Shown here: in pieces, positions 1 through 5,958 of the stretch
How positions within the stretch are numbered: position 1 is the first letter of the stretch
How the letters are laid out: the number at the start of each line of letters is the position of its first letter
Assembly (NCBI GenBank): GCA_028718045.1
Contig: JAQUMQ010000078.1
Coordinates: forward strand, 1-6,657
Source of the DNA: Actinomycetota bacterium
Lineage (GTDB): Bacteria; Actinomycetota; Humimicrobiia; Humimicrobiales; Humimicrobiaceae
Length of the DNA stretch: 6,657 bases
Direction: 5' to 3'
The notes under the pieces: generated by a model
The model's database searches: none
The model's input: only the letters and a program-made list of their open reading frames with translations
Told to the model about the DNA's origin: nothing
Position numbers and translations under genes: made by a program

Positions 1-96
1 CGAAGCAATTTTTTGAAGACTATCGCTTAAGGTGGTCATTCCGAAAATAAAAAGTACGAGACCTCCTAATACCTGAATAATTAATTTAAAATACAT
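1..96 (-). CDS. Na+/phosphate cotransporter family protein, N-terminal fragment
   Basis: The minus strand from 96 to the left edge is one open frame of 32 codons starting with ATG. It begins MYFKLIIQVLGGLVLFIFGM and continues TTLSDSLQKIAS. The pattern of a short start, then GG-x-x-LF-x-FGM, then a ser/asp-rich turn and LQKIA is the typical first membrane helix of the NptA/PhoU-type Na/Pi cotransporter II family, which imports phosphate across the inner membrane with sodium. An in-frame TAG lies two codons upstream, so this ATG is the first usable start. No Shine-Dalgarno sequence precedes it, and a TATAAA box ends only 8 nt before the ATG, which suggests a leaderless mRNA. The rest of the protein is outside the window, so whether it has a C-terminal PhoU domain cannot be seen. 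The family call rests on 32 residues of recognition only. Confidence 0.72.
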   Translation of the reverse strand, partial: MYFKLIIQVLGGLVLFIFGMTTLSDSLQKIAS

Positions 97-104
97 AAGC
101 TAGT

Positions 105-134
105 TTTATAGTTGGTAATTTTGTTTGTTATCAA
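105..134 (-). promoter_or_regulatory. Candidate promoter of the Na/Pi cotransporter gene
   Basis: Read on the minus strand, TTGATA (129-134) is followed by an 18-nt spacer and TATAAA (105-110). Each hexamer matches the sigma-70 consensus at 5 of 6 positions. The -10 box ends 8 nt before the ATG at 96, so the transcript would begin at or next to the start codon. Such boxes arise easily in AT-rich DNA; the fit is better than most others in this window. Confidence 0.4.
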
Positions 135-323
135 TTATAAAAAAGACACCAAAAGGATTATATAAAAATAGGAAAAAATATTAAATATAAAAAATAATTT
201 TTTTAAAAAAAATACCTATATCCAGGTTAATCGATCATGGAAGCATTAAAAGTTTGCGGAACTTTATTAAAATATTCAAACCTTTAAGGAACAAATACGT
301 AAATAATAAACCTTTGACCAAAC

Positions 324-398
324 TTCCGATTTTGGATATATATTAAAATCGATGATTATAAAAAAATATTCATGAAAAAGTCATATCGATAATCGGAA
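324..398. repeat. Nested imperfect inverted repeat containing ATCGAT palindromes
   Basis: The outer arms TTCCGATT (324-331) and AATCGGAA (391-398) are perfect reverse complements. Inside them, ATCGATGA (348-355) faces TCATATCGAT (381-390), which matches apart from a 2-nt insertion. Outer and inner arms adjoin on the right side, while 16 nt intervene on the left. Two more ATCGAT copies lie nearby, at 230-235 and 429-434; both are part of the 9-mer TTAATCGAT, the second overlapping the 3' end of the HNH gene. The element could be a protein-binding site, a structured RNA 3' end for the HNH gene, or AT-rich noise; its function is unknown. Confidence 0.35.
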
Positions 399-403
399 AA
401 TAA

Positions 404-420
404 TCAAAAATTTTTTTTGA
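404..420 (-). terminator. Weak terminator-like hairpin after the HNH gene
   Basis: Just downstream of the TAA at 426-428, the minus strand reads TCAAAAA, a 3-nt loop, then TTTTTGA, followed by TTATTTT. The 7-bp stem has a single G-C pair, so it would be unstable. It is noted because it lies 5 nt after the stop codon and no better terminator is visible. Confidence 0.22.
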
Positions 421-425
421 ATTTA

Positions 426-1931
426 TTAATCGATAAAATTGTCTACGTCAAGGTTGCGATGGTACAGCATATCGTTTACGCTCAATCCTCTTCTTGACAG
501 ATATTTTCTGACCTGATTTTCGTTTGAAAGCCTTAGCGTATTGTAATTTTCCTGAGTGCCGTCGTGCCACACATTACGGTTAAACATAACCTCCATGCAA
601 TTTTCTATGCTTTCCCAATCGTCATTGCTTATTTCCCTGAGAAAAATTTCTTTTCTGTCATTTTCATCGAAAAGTTCCAAGACTGCCGCAACAGCATCTT
701 TTAATATGCCTGTCCATGCTTTGAAGGATCCGGAAAGATAGATTCTTTCGGATTTTCTGTGGTTTTCGTCATTTTTATCGGGATCCCATTTATCTGTCAA
801 AGTGTGATTGGCAATCATGTTCAAAAGTTTTACGATATTTTTTCTTTCGAATTCTCTTAGCTTATCGGATTCCTCGATATTTATATCAAGCGGAGGTAAT
901 GCGACAAATTTTTTAAATACGGTTTGCTTTAATCTGTTCGTGGTTAAAGGCTTTTTGTTTGTCGGGCTAAATTCTTCAATATATTTTGTAATTGAATTTT
1001 TTTTATCTTCAATTATGCTGTCATATATATTGCTTTCGATCATATTTATAGCTGTCGATTTCTTTTTACCTTTTCCAGTTAAAAAAGACACGAATCCCGA
1101 CTCGGATTTAGGTCCTTTCCCGGCCATATATCCTTTCCATTCTTCTGCAAAAATGTTTGCCCATTTACTTATTAATACCGATGTGAAAAATGGCATTTGC
1201 CTTAGTTTATCGTGGGCAATCAGATTTGTTTCCTTCAGCAATCCGATATCAGGATCTATATATATTTTGCACTCGATTTCTTTTCTTCCTGCCCAAATCT
1301 GAGCGGCAGCTTTATGCTGGCCGTCAAACAGTAAAATCCTATGGTTTGCAAGTCTACATACGGAAGGAGTGAGTTGGGTATTTACAAGAAGATGCCTGTA
1401 AAGATTAAAAAGTCTTGCCATTTCAAGAGGTCTTGGCTGAAGCTCTTCGTCATTATGTATATAATCGATGGAAAGGACGGTATAAAAATATTTGAATCCT
1501 GTCGAAGGGCAAACAGACAAAGGAAATACTTTCCTATAATCATTATCCTCAAAAGCCATGCTTACTTCATTGTTATCTTGGCTAATCTTCATTCTGATAT
1601 TTTTCTCATAAATATTTCCATTCAGTTTTAGTTCAATTACATCGTTTAGTTTTTTAAGTCCGGTTTTGAAAAATTTTTCCATTTCCTTAGCCGAATTATA
1701 TTCCGTAAGCGATAATTCTTGTAATTCTTTATGGTGTTTTTTGCAAACGGTAACAAGATTTGAGGAATCGGATTTTTCGTAAAAGGTTAAAGGCTTTATA
1801 TGATGAAATTCGATATCGGTTTTTTTGGTTATTGCTTTTTTGTCAATTGCGCATGTTATTTTATTGCCTACGGTGTTTTTTGAAATTATTATTTTTTTTT
1901 CTTTTGCAGAAGGCTCCGGATGTACTGACAT
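426..1931 (-). CDS. HNH endonuclease-type protein fused to a ParB/DGQHR-like domain, unknown C-terminal half
   Basis: A 501-residue soluble protein with an ATG start and a strong GGAGG 5 nt upstream. Residues about 25-70 look like an HNH (beta-beta-alpha metal) nuclease core: C27, the EFHHI motif with H43/H44, N58 in SSNLV, and C63-x2-H66-H67. The usual first C-x2-C zinc pair is incomplete, because C27 is followed by D30. Residues about 185-226 resemble the ParB/sulfiredoxin-like fold: a short strand, then LLFDGQHKAAA (201-211) and an EIECKIYID strand. The D203-G-Q-H-K motif corresponds to the GEHR/DGQHR motif of ParB-like and DndB-type proteins. Residues about 240-501 are charged and predominantly helical in character, and I do not recognise them. 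No membrane segment or signal peptide is evident. The gene is alone, divergent from the membrane protein at 2360, with no methylase or other defence partner in the window. A role as a DNA-targeting nuclease, for example in phage or plasmid defence, is inference from the domain pair. The HNH call is fairly firm; the ParB-like call is moderate. Confidence 0.8.
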   Translation of the reverse strand: MSVHPEPSAKEKKIIISKNTVGNKITCAIDKKAITKKTDIEFHHIKPLTFYEKSDSSNLVTVCKKHHKELQELSLTEYNSAKEMEKFFKTGLKKLNDVIELKLNGNIYEKNIRMKISQDNNEVSMAFEDNDYRKVFPLSVCPSTGFKYFYTVLSIDYIHNDEELQPRPLEMARLFNLYRHLLVNTQLTPSVCRLANHRILLFDGQHKAAAQIWAGRKEIECKIYIDPDIGLLKETNLIAHDKLRQMPFFTSVLISKWANIFAEEWKGYMAGKGPKSESGFVSFLTGKGKKKSTAINMIESNIYDSIIEDKKNSITKYIEEFSPTNKKPLTTNRLKQTVFKKFVALPPLDINIEESDKLREFERKNIVKLLNMIANHTLTDKWDPDKNDENHRKSERIYLSGSFKAWTGILKDAVAAVLELFDENDRKEIFLREISNDDWESIENCMEVMFNRNVWHDGTQENYNTLRLSNENQVRKYLSRRGLSVNDMLYHRNLDVDNFID

Positions 1932-1936
1932 TGCAA

Positions 1937-1941
1937 CCTCC
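1937..1941 (-). promoter_or_regulatory. Strong ribosome binding site of the HNH gene
   Basis: The minus strand reads GGAGG, then TTGCA, then ATG: a consensus Shine-Dalgarno with 5-nt spacing. It fixes the start at 1931 and indicates that this gene is well translated when transcribed. Confidence 0.8.
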
Positions 1942-1995
1942 GAAAATTATTTATTTTTTATAATGTTTTTTATGTAAGTAAGCAAATATATAAGA

Positions 1996-2024
1996 ATTAT
2001 AATATTTAATATCAATAATCTAAA
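1996..2024 (-). promoter_or_regulatory. Candidate promoter of the HNH gene
   Basis: On the minus strand, TTTAGA (2019-2024, 4 of 6 matches to the -35 consensus), a 17-nt spacer and a perfect TATAAT (1996-2001) would give a leader of about 58 nt to the ATG at 1931. The surrounding DNA is so AT-rich that a chance match is likely. Confidence 0.3.
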
Positions 2025-2282
2025 GCAGGTTTAATATAATTGTATTTAAATAAAAACTAATCGACAAAAACAGTCCACAAGAAGCATCCAGACATAGGTA
2101 GTTTCTTTTTTGTGTTTGCTGGGATTTAATAAAAATTAAAAACATATTTTAAGGCGCAATCTTTTACCAGTAATTGTCGTACAAAATTATCGCAAAAAAT
2201 GCTTGGGAAAGCTTAAACAAACAAATCTTATATGATTGAGGGTGATTGATATTAAAAAAAACATTAAAAAATTTTTTTAATT

Positions 2283-2317
2283 TTCAAATTAAAGATATAA
2301 TATGCATTTAATTTGAA
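2283..2317. repeat. Perfect 11-bp inverted repeat around a TATAAT box (possible operator)
   Basis: TTCAAATTAAA (2283-2293) and TTTAATTTGAA (2307-2317) are exact reverse complements separated by 13 nt, and that spacer carries TATAAT (2296-2301) on the plus strand. Arms of this length placed symmetrically around a -10 box would suit a dimeric repressor site controlling the gene at 2360. The arms contain only one G-C pair each, so a stable RNA hairpin is less likely. The same 11-mer recurs once at 5832-5842, upstream of the FNT transporter. Confidence 0.4.
2296..2301 (+). promoter_or_regulatory. Candidate -10 box for the membrane protein gene
   Basis: A perfect TATAAT would start transcription near 2308, giving a leader of about 52 nt. 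The sequence at the -35 position (2273-2278) is only a T-run, a poor match to the consensus, so the promoter would be weak or activator-dependent. The box lies inside the inverted repeat at 2283-2317. Confidence 0.3.
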
Positions 2318-2359
2318 TAATTTTATATTTTGAAAAGAAAGCCACGGACTTGATTTTTT

Positions 2360-4681
2360 ATGGAAAAATTTAGGACTTTTTTTAGAAACATTCATTCTTT
2401 TTTTAACAATTTATCCAAAAGAGCTAAATCATATATTGACGAACAAGGCATAATCGAGGGGGATTTTGAACAAAACTACTGGTATATAAATAACAGTTTT
2501 ATAAGAGACAAGCTTTGTATAAAAAAAATCAACATAAATAAAGTTACGACAATAATTGTATTTGCAATAATATATTTTGCCATTTGTGTTGTTTTCAGGC
2601 CATGGCTTATTTTTAGCTTAACTACCACTGCCGGAGGAGATACCGGCACTCATCATTATGGGATAAAATTTATGATAGATAACCTGCTGCCAAAATTCAA
2701 GGTAACGGGATGGTCAAATGGCTGGTTTGCAGGAATGCCGATTATACAATTTTATTTCCCCTTTCCTTATTTAATCGTCGCCCTTTTAAGCAAAATTATT
2801 CCCTATAATATAGCTTTTAAGATCACCACCGTTTTGGGGTCATTTATTCTTCCTGCATGCACATATTGGATGGTTAAGCTATTCAGATTCAAATATCCTT
2901 ACCCACTCTTGGGAGCATTGGGAGGAGCGCTGTTTTTATTCATCGATAGTTTTTCAATTTATGGCGGAAATTTTTTGAGTACGCTTGCCGGGGAGTTCGG
3001 ATATTCTTTAAGTTTCGCACTGGGATTTTTATTTATTGGCACCATGCATTTAGGGCTTGAAAGAGGCGCTAAATTTGATTGGCTTTTTGTTCTTAATTGT
3101 TTTATTTTAATGGCTGTTGCCCTTTCGCATGTCCTTACGACAATATGCTTACTGATAATGCTGCCTTGGCTTCTTCTTGAAAACAGAAAAGCAAAAAATG
3201 TATGGTACATGATTTTTGTTCTTTTATTGGGATTTTTCCTGACGGCTTTTTGGAGTGTGCCTTTTGCACTCAAGCTTAAATATACCCCTAACATGGGATG
3301 GGACAATTTGAAGAATTTCAAGCCCCTGGCTCCCAATCAGCTGATTCCTGCCGTTATATTGGCGGTAATAGGTCTTATAACCTATATAATTGTTATTTCA
3401 AGAAGAGATGACAGAAGAAATATTATGCTTACCATTTCATATCTTTTACTAACTCTTGCATTTTTTATTCCAGGCAGGGGCAGGATATGGAATGCAAGGC
3501 TTTTGCCATATATTTATATTATCGATCTTTTGCTTGCTGCTTATTTTTTATTTGTATTATTCGGAATTCTTATGGTTTATCTGCGAAAGTATAAGATTTC
3601 GGCAAGCAAGATTTGCGCATTACTTTTTGTTCCTTTGATAGCGATAGCTGCTTTTGGAGTCATTCTTCCTCTTCGTCCCAAAGCCATAGGCTGGACGACC
3701 TACAACTATACCGGTTATGAGAAAAAACCATACTGGAAAATATACAGTCTTATGATGGCTTATATAGATTCCAAGCCGGAAGGAAGATGGATGGTTGAAC
3801 AAAATCATGATGCTCTTGAAAAACTTGGTACGACAAGGGCTCTCGAGCTTATTCCTTACTGGACAAAAAGTGCAACAATGGAAGGCCTTCTTGTCGAGGG
3901 TGCTTTTACCGCACCTTTTCATTGCATAAACCAAGCTTTGCTTTCAAAAAAACCAAGCAATGTAATACCGAAAATAAAGCTGCCATCCGTTAATGTCAAA
4001 TTCGGCATCGAAAATATGAAAATGATGAATATCTGTTATATGATTGCAAGCTCGCCCGAAGTTGTAGCTGAGTTTGACAAAAGCCCTGATGCTAAGCTTA
4101 TGGCAAAATTCGATGTCTTTCATCTTTATGAAGTAAATACGACCAATAAATATGTCGAAGTTTTGCAAAATATGCCGGTTAAGATTAAGACACAGGAATG
4201 GTACAATACCATTCTTCCTTGGTTCGAGTATGATAATTCAAATAAAGCATATATCGTATGGGATCAGGGAGAGAAGGGACTTGAAAATTTCAGGGAAATA
4301 ACACCGGATCTGGTAACAAAAGTTAACTCAGTCTCCATGGAAACTGGCGGCGAGGTGATTGAAGAGCATATCGAAAACGAGAAAATAACTTTCAAGACAA
4401 CTGCGATAGGAGTTCCTCATTTTATAAAAATATCTTATTTTCCCAATTGGAAAGCAATCGGCGCCGACGGCCCATATGCGATTTCACCGTCATTTATGAT
4501 GGTCATTCCAAGACAGGAAAATGTGACTTTATATTACGGTTCCACAACAACAGATATTATAGCCCGAACCTTTACTCAAGCTACCTGGGTATTTCTTACG
4601 GTCCTTTTAATTGCCGACAGAACAAAATATATTATCTTGGTCAAAAAAGAAAAATCAAAAGACACGAAAGCAAAAAAATAA
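2360..4681 (+). CDS. PTPS-related / GT-C-like polytopic membrane protein, putative glycosyltransferase
   Basis: A 773-residue membrane protein. After a roughly 60-residue charged cytoplasmic N-terminus, the first helix spans about 62-80. A loop follows with GGDTGTHHYGIKF (92-104), W118, and WFAGMPIIQFYFPFPY (122-137). This D/H-rich first external loop followed by G-x-P-x-x-x-FY-x-P is characteristic of the family annotated as '6-pyruvoyl-tetrahydropterin synthase-related membrane protein', whose architecture resembles GT-C lipid-linked-sugar transferases. The name does not imply pterin synthesis. Further hydrophobic segments lie at about 138-147, 155-172, 182-198, 213-231, 241-270, 281-302, 327-346, 356-371, 383-407 and 417-437. 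Residues about 440-735 form a large soluble, probably extracytoplasmic domain that includes ISYFPNWKAIGADGP (691-705), a pattern shared with YfhO/GT-C-type proteins. A last helix (about 738-752) leads to a lysine-rich tail. The likely role is envelope or glycoconjugate assembly; donor and acceptor are unknown. The ATG follows an in-frame TGA three codons upstream and has only a weak ribosome binding site. Confidence 0.75.
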   Translation: MEKFRTFFRNIHSFFNNLSKRAKSYIDEQGIIEGDFEQNYWYINNSFIRDKLCIKKININKVTTIIVFAIIYFAICVVFRPWLIFSLTTTAGGDTGTHHYGIKFMIDNLLPKFKVTGWSNGWFAGMPIIQFYFPFPYLIVALLSKIIPYNIAFKITTVLGSFILPACTYWMVKLFRFKYPYPLLGALGGALFLFIDSFSIYGGNFLSTLAGEFGYSLSFALGFLFIGTMHLGLERGAKFDWLFVLNCFILMAVALSHVLTTICLLIMLPWLLLENRKAKNVWYMIFVLLLGFFLTAFWSVPFALKLKYTPNMGWDNLKNFKPLAPNQLIPAVILAVIGLITYIIVISRRDDRRNIMLTISYLLLTLAFFIPGRGRIWNARLLPYIYIIDLLLAAYFLFVLFGILMVYLRKYKISASKICALLFVPLIAIAAFGVILPLRPKAIGWTTYNYTGYEKKPYWKIYSLMMAYIDSKPEGRWMVEQNHDALEKLGTTRALELIPYWTKSATMEGLLVEGAFTAPFHCINQALLSKKPSNVIPKIKLPSVNVKFGIENMKMMNICYMIASSPEVVAEFDKSPDAKLMAKFDVFHLYEVNTTNKYVEVLQNMPVKIKTQEWYNTILPWFEYDNSNKAYIVWDQGEKGLENFREITPDLVTKVNSVSMETGGEVIEEHIENEKITFKTTAIGVPHFIKISYFPNWKAIGADGPYAISPSFMMVIPRQENVTLYYGSTTTDIIARTFTQATWVFLTVLLIADRTKYIILVKKEKSKDTKAKK

Positions 4682-4718
4682 GATATCCGGCAAATAACGA
4701 CTGCCGGATATCTTATTT
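4676..4718. terminator. Bidirectional intrinsic terminator overlapping a stop codon
   Basis: Arms 4676-4692 and 4702-4718 are perfectly complementary over 17 bp with a 9-nt loop (4693-4701). The stem core is GATATCCGGCA. The TAA of the membrane protein gene (4679-4681) lies inside the left arm. On the minus strand the hairpin ends in a run of seven T (complement of 4672-4678), so it is a textbook Rho-independent terminator for the convergent FNT gene. On the plus strand the trailing sequence TTATTTGTTATT is less uniform but still U-rich, so it probably ends both transcripts. Confidence 0.9.
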
Positions 4719-4808
4719 GTTATTGGATACCTGCTTATTAAATAAAGACCTCGACTTATCTTGGCTTGATTAAAAAACTTTTATTTTATGATTTTTCTAT
4801 TCTGCTGC

Positions 4809-5666
4809 TTATCTTTTTCTTTTTTGGGGTACGACGATTATTATCCAATATATAAGGCCGATCATAATTGCTCCGCCGACGATATTGCCTAACGTAACCG
4901 AAAGCAAATTTCCCAAAAAACCATAAATTGTAAGATTGCTTAAATTGAGACTTGCAGACATCTTGGCAGCTGATTCGATAACATTTGGATTGTTTTTTAG
5001 TATAAGACCAAATGGGATAAAATACATATTGGCAATGCTGTGCTCGAATCCGATAGCCACAAAAGCGGTAACCGGAAATATAATTGCTGCTATTTTGCTT
5101 ATGATCTGCCTTGCGCCAAAGCACATCCAGATTGCAAGACATACAAGAGCGTTGCAAAGGATTCCTCTTGTAATGCCTTCGACAAACGTCAGGTTTGTTT
5201 TTTCTGCCGCAATTATTACAGCTTTTGCAGCATATCCATAAGAACCCATCTTCCAAAGATTTGTATAATACATAAGAAATGCAGCCGCAAGTGAGCCTAT
5301 CAAATTTCCGGTATAAACAATGGCCCAATTTCTTAATAACTGGGAAAATCTTACGACTCTTGATGCTACACCCATTACGATAAGGTTATTTCCTGTGAAG
5401 AGTTCGGCTCCTGCAACGACTACAAGAATAAGGCCCACACAAAAGACGAGCCCTCCAAGCAGTTTCGTTATACCCAATGGGAGGTTTGAATCGAAGGTTA
5501 CCAAAGTGGAAAACATTCCCCCAATACCTATGAAACTGCCTGCAATTATTGAAAGAAAAACCACGCTCCAGAAAGGCAGAGATGCTTTTTTAACAGCTGC
5601 TGCTTCCACTTTTTTTGCTATATCTGCCGATGCATAGTCATCGAAGCTGATATCATGTTCCGTCAA
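4809..5666 (-). CDS. Formate/nitrite transporter family protein (FocA/NirC-like)
   Basis: This inner-membrane channel family moves formate, nitrite or related small monovalent anions and works as a pentamer. With the start chosen here the protein has 285 residues, the length I recall for E. coli FocA. Both family signatures are present: AGAELFTGNN (85-94) and RGILCNALVCLA (167-178), plus GFEHSIANMYFIP (206-218). In this numbering the channel threonine is T91, the asparagine N172 and the central histidine H209, matching FocA positions as I remember them; F75, L79 and F202 also coincide. Six membrane segments are visible at about 32-58, 66-88, 110-134, 160-183, 192-220 and 247-279, followed by a basic QKRKR tail. 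The start is the TTG at 5664-5666 because GGAGG sits 7 nt before it. An upstream in-frame TTG at 5709-5711 would add 15 lysine/asparagine-rich residues but has no comparable site. No pyruvate formate-lyase or nitrite reductase gene is adjacent, so the substrate cannot be assigned. Confidence 0.93.
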   Translation of the reverse strand: MTEHDISFDDYASADIAKKVEAAAVKKASLPFWSVVFLSIIAGSFIGIGGMFSTLVTFDSNLPLGITKLLGGLVFCVGLILVVVAGAELFTGNNLIVMGVASRVVRFSQLLRNWAIVYTGNLIGSLAAAFLMYYTNLWKMGSYGYAAKAVIIAAEKTNLTFVEGITRGILCNALVCLAIWMCFGARQIISKIAAIIFPVTAFVAIGFEHSIANMYFIPFGLILKNNPNVIESAAKMSASLNLSNLTIYGFLGNLLSVTLGNIVGGAIMIGLIYWIIIVVPQKRKR

Positions 5667-5673
5667 TTTACTA

Positions 5674-5678
5674 CCTCC
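5674..5678 (-). promoter_or_regulatory. Ribosome binding site that decides the FNT start
   Basis: The minus strand reads GGAGG, then a 7-nt spacer (TAGTAAA), then TTG at 5666. This consensus site lies inside the 15-codon extension obtained if the upstream TTG at 5711 is used, which argues strongly for initiation at 5666. Confidence 0.8.
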
Positions 5679-5831
5679 GTTTTTTGTTTTTGTTTTGTTA
5701 TTTGCTTTCAAGCTGAATTCTAAAATATATTACGAAAATTTCAAAAAATTAATCCAAAAAAAATAATTTGAACATTTAAACACTTAATTATTTGCAACCA
5801 TTTCTTAACCGTAAATATCATACAAAGCTAA

Positions 5832-5842
5832 TTCAAATTAAA
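5832..5842. repeat. Second copy of the 11-mer TTCAAATTAAA
   Basis: Identical to the left arm of the inverted repeat at 2283-2293 and, like it, followed closely by a TATA-rich run. It lies about 170 nt upstream of the FNT start. A 9-bp inverted partner, TAATTTGAA, lies at 5764-5772. It could be a half-site of a shared regulator, but AT-rich 11-mers recur by chance fairly often. Confidence 0.2.
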
Positions 5843-5869
5843 TATAAAGACGGTAAAATATTCGATTGG

Positions 5870-5898
5870 ATTATACGATAAATAAAAATAGATCACAA
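5870..5898 (-). promoter_or_regulatory. Candidate promoter of the FNT transporter gene
   Basis: On the minus strand, TTGTGA (5893-5898, 4 of 6 matches to -35), a 17-nt spacer and a perfect TATAAT (5870-5875) predict a start near 5863 and a leader of about 195 nt. The spacing is ideal, but the leader is long and other AT-rich boxes lie closer to the gene. Confidence 0.35.
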
Positions 5899-5911
5899 AA
5901 CAACCAAAGGC

Positions 5912-5927
5912 TATTTCCTTTAAACAA
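5912..5927 (-). terminator. Weak terminator-like hairpin downstream of the cupin gene
   Basis: The minus strand carries AAAGG, a 6-nt loop and CCTTT, followed by GGTTGTTTTG. The stem is only 5 bp and lies about 30 nt after the cupin stop. It may slow or end the cupin transcript before the FNT promoter, but support is slight. Confidence 0.2.
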
Positions 5928-5958
5928 ATCTTACAGATATAAATTTCGATTGCAAATA

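Larger units (their letters stand above)
97..425. other. AT-rich intergenic region without a convincing gene
   Basis: This gap lies between two minus-strand genes. It holds the candidate promoter at 105-134 and a poly-A/T stretch around 160-215. From about 227 onward it holds a cluster of ATCGAT palindromes and a nested inverted repeat, described separately. The longest plausible short frame starts at an ATG at 237 and encodes only 16 residues with no ribosome binding site, so I do not call it. No tRNA-like cloverleaf or other known RNA fold was recognised. Confidence 0.6.
1932..2359. other. Divergent intergenic region between the HNH gene and the membrane protein
   Basis: This 428-bp gap separates two divergently transcribed genes and should hold both promoters (1996-2024 minus; near 2296 plus). 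It also contains the 11-bp inverted repeat at 2283-2317 and an A-tract/T-tract block, TTAAAAAATTTTTTTAA, at 2264-2280. Short frames on both strands (for example 25 codons on the minus strand around 2180-2260) lack ribosome binding sites and are not called. I saw no RNA gene or mobile-element end. Confidence 0.6.

Noticed and set aside
237..287. 16-codon ATG frame in the left intergenic region
   Set aside because: No ribosome binding site at a useful distance and no sign of selection; short frames like this are expected by chance.
808..1302. 164-codon open frame on the plus strand
   Set aside because: It lies wholly antisense to the HNH gene, has a low-complexity S/F/I-rich product and no ribosome binding site; it is a shadow of an AT-rich gene.
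2264..2280. A-run/T-run palindrome as a terminator
   Set aside because: It consists only of A and T with a 1-nt centre, and it lies upstream of a gene rather than after one; it is better seen as an A-tract.
2959..3336. 125-codon minus-strand frame inside the membrane protein gene
   Set aside because: Antisense to a well-supported gene, with no domain or ribosome binding site.
2360..4681. Pterin biosynthesis role suggested by the family name
   Set aside because: The protein is polytopic and lacks the histidine zinc motif of soluble 6-pyruvoyl-tetrahydropterin synthases; the name is historical.
4447..4773. 108-codon plus-strand frame running past the membrane protein stop
   Set aside because: It overlaps the end of the membrane protein gene and runs through the terminator hairpin; the product has no recognisable features.
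4786..5328. 180-codon minus-strand frame overlapping the FNT gene
   Set aside because: It shares the FNT strand in another frame, and its product is rich in C, R, K and Y with no family pattern, while the FNT frame has clear signatures.
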